A model generated the notes under the pieces. That model searched no databases. It was not told the DNA's origin and saw nothing but the letters and a program-made list of their open reading frames with translations. The translations under genes were made by a program, and so were the position numbers. This document shows, one piece after another, positions 5,999 through 6,274 of a DNA stretch of 6,274 nucleotides; the first letter of the stretch is position 1, and each line of letters opens with the position of its first letter. Source of the stretch: an uncultured Paracoccaceae bacterium (GTDB taxonomy: Bacteria > Pseudomonadota > Alphaproteobacteria > Rhodobacterales > Rhodobacteraceae). Location of the stretch: contig CALFSV010000031.1 of NCBI GenBank assembly GCA_937916485.1, positions 1-6,274 on the forward strand. Reading direction: 5' to 3'.

Positions 5999-6274
5999 TT
6001 ACTTGACGTCTGGTTGAAAGAATTCGGGAACGTATCGGGGCGCGTTTGTCAGCCCGCCGTCCACCTTGAGGTCAATGCCGGTGGTAAAACCGGCAAGATC
6101 GGAAGCGAGGTAGACCGCCGCCTCGGCCACTTCCTCCGGTTGACCGATCCGGCCAAGGGGGTGCATCTTGACCCATGTCTTGGACAGGTGTTCGCCCAGA
6201 TCGGCCACGACCTGCACGTTCATCGGGGTGTCGATGGTACCGGGCGAGATCGAGTTGACCCGCACATTGCTTGG
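5999..6274 (-). CDS. Short-chain dehydrogenase/reductase (SDR), C-terminal 91 residues
   Basis: The right edge cuts this gene; 91 codons and the TAA stop are present. The visible part begins PSNVRVNSISPGTIDTPM, the conserved stretch that follows the catalytic Tyr-x-x-x-Lys in classical SDRs. It continues through HPLGRIGQPEEVAEAAVYLASD to the TGIDLKVDGG strand near the C-terminus. The nucleotide-binding TGxxxGxG motif and the catalytic Ser/Tyr/Lys lie outside the window, so cofactor preference and completeness cannot be judged. An in-frame GTG at 6265 is an internal valine codon, not a start. It is the first visible gene of the operon, 18 bases before the CaiB/BaiF gene. It probably oxidises a hydroxyl of the pathway substrate, either a sugar-like hemiacetal or a hydroxyacyl intermediate; the sequence does not decide. 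Confidence 0.9.
   Translation of the reverse strand, partial: PSNVRVNSISPGTIDTPMNVQVVADLGEHLSKTWVKMHPLGRIGQPEEVAEAAVYLASDLAGFTTGIDLKVDGGLTNAPRYVPEFFQPDVK

Noticed and set aside
6263..6265. GTG at 6265 as start of a short 88-residue gene
   Set aside because: The frame continues to the window edge with P-S-N before it, which matches the SDR consensus. This is an internal valine of a truncated gene.

Overview
The window is GC-rich, densely coding bacterial DNA. Gene content, codon bias and protein style (IclR regulator, CaiB/BaiF CoA-transferase, GctAB-like CoA-transferase, SMP-30 lactonase, SDR) suggest an alphaproteobacterium, perhaps a rhodobacteral or sphingomonad. That is an inference, as there is no rRNA or other taxonomic marker. 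No tRNA, rRNA, CRISPR array, insertion sequence or phage gene was seen.

Layout. Positions 1-292 form an AT-richer regulatory region with two palindromes. A leftward gene probably starts at its left edge (start codon about 12-10, almost entirely outside the window). A rightward IclR-family regulator follows at 293-1072, with a TTG start. Convergent to it, a five-gene leftward operon fills the rest. In transcription order it encodes an SDR dehydrogenase (C-terminal part only, cut by the right edge), a family III (CaiB/BaiF) CoA-transferase, an aldose-1-epimerase-like protein, a single-chain GctA-GctB-like family I CoA-transferase homologue and an SMP-30/gluconolactonase-like hydrolase. Gaps between the operon genes are 18, 5, -4 and 14 bp, so they are very probably cotranscribed; the operon promoter lies outside the window to the right.

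How the genes may work together. The set looks catabolic: a dehydrogenase, a sugar-mutarotase-fold protein and a lactonase resemble the first steps of oxidative sugar degradation (anomer interconversion, oxidation to lactone, lactone opening). Two unrelated CoA-transferase folds suggest that later intermediates are handled as CoA thioesters. The substrate cannot be read from the sequence. The most notable feature is the fused family I CoA-transferase homologue. It aligns along both GctA and GctB, but has leucine (L350) where GctB has its catalytic glutamate in the ESG motif. It is therefore probably not a classical CoA-transferase and may have another activity, for example C-C or thioester hydrolysis as in the IpdAB branch of this fold.
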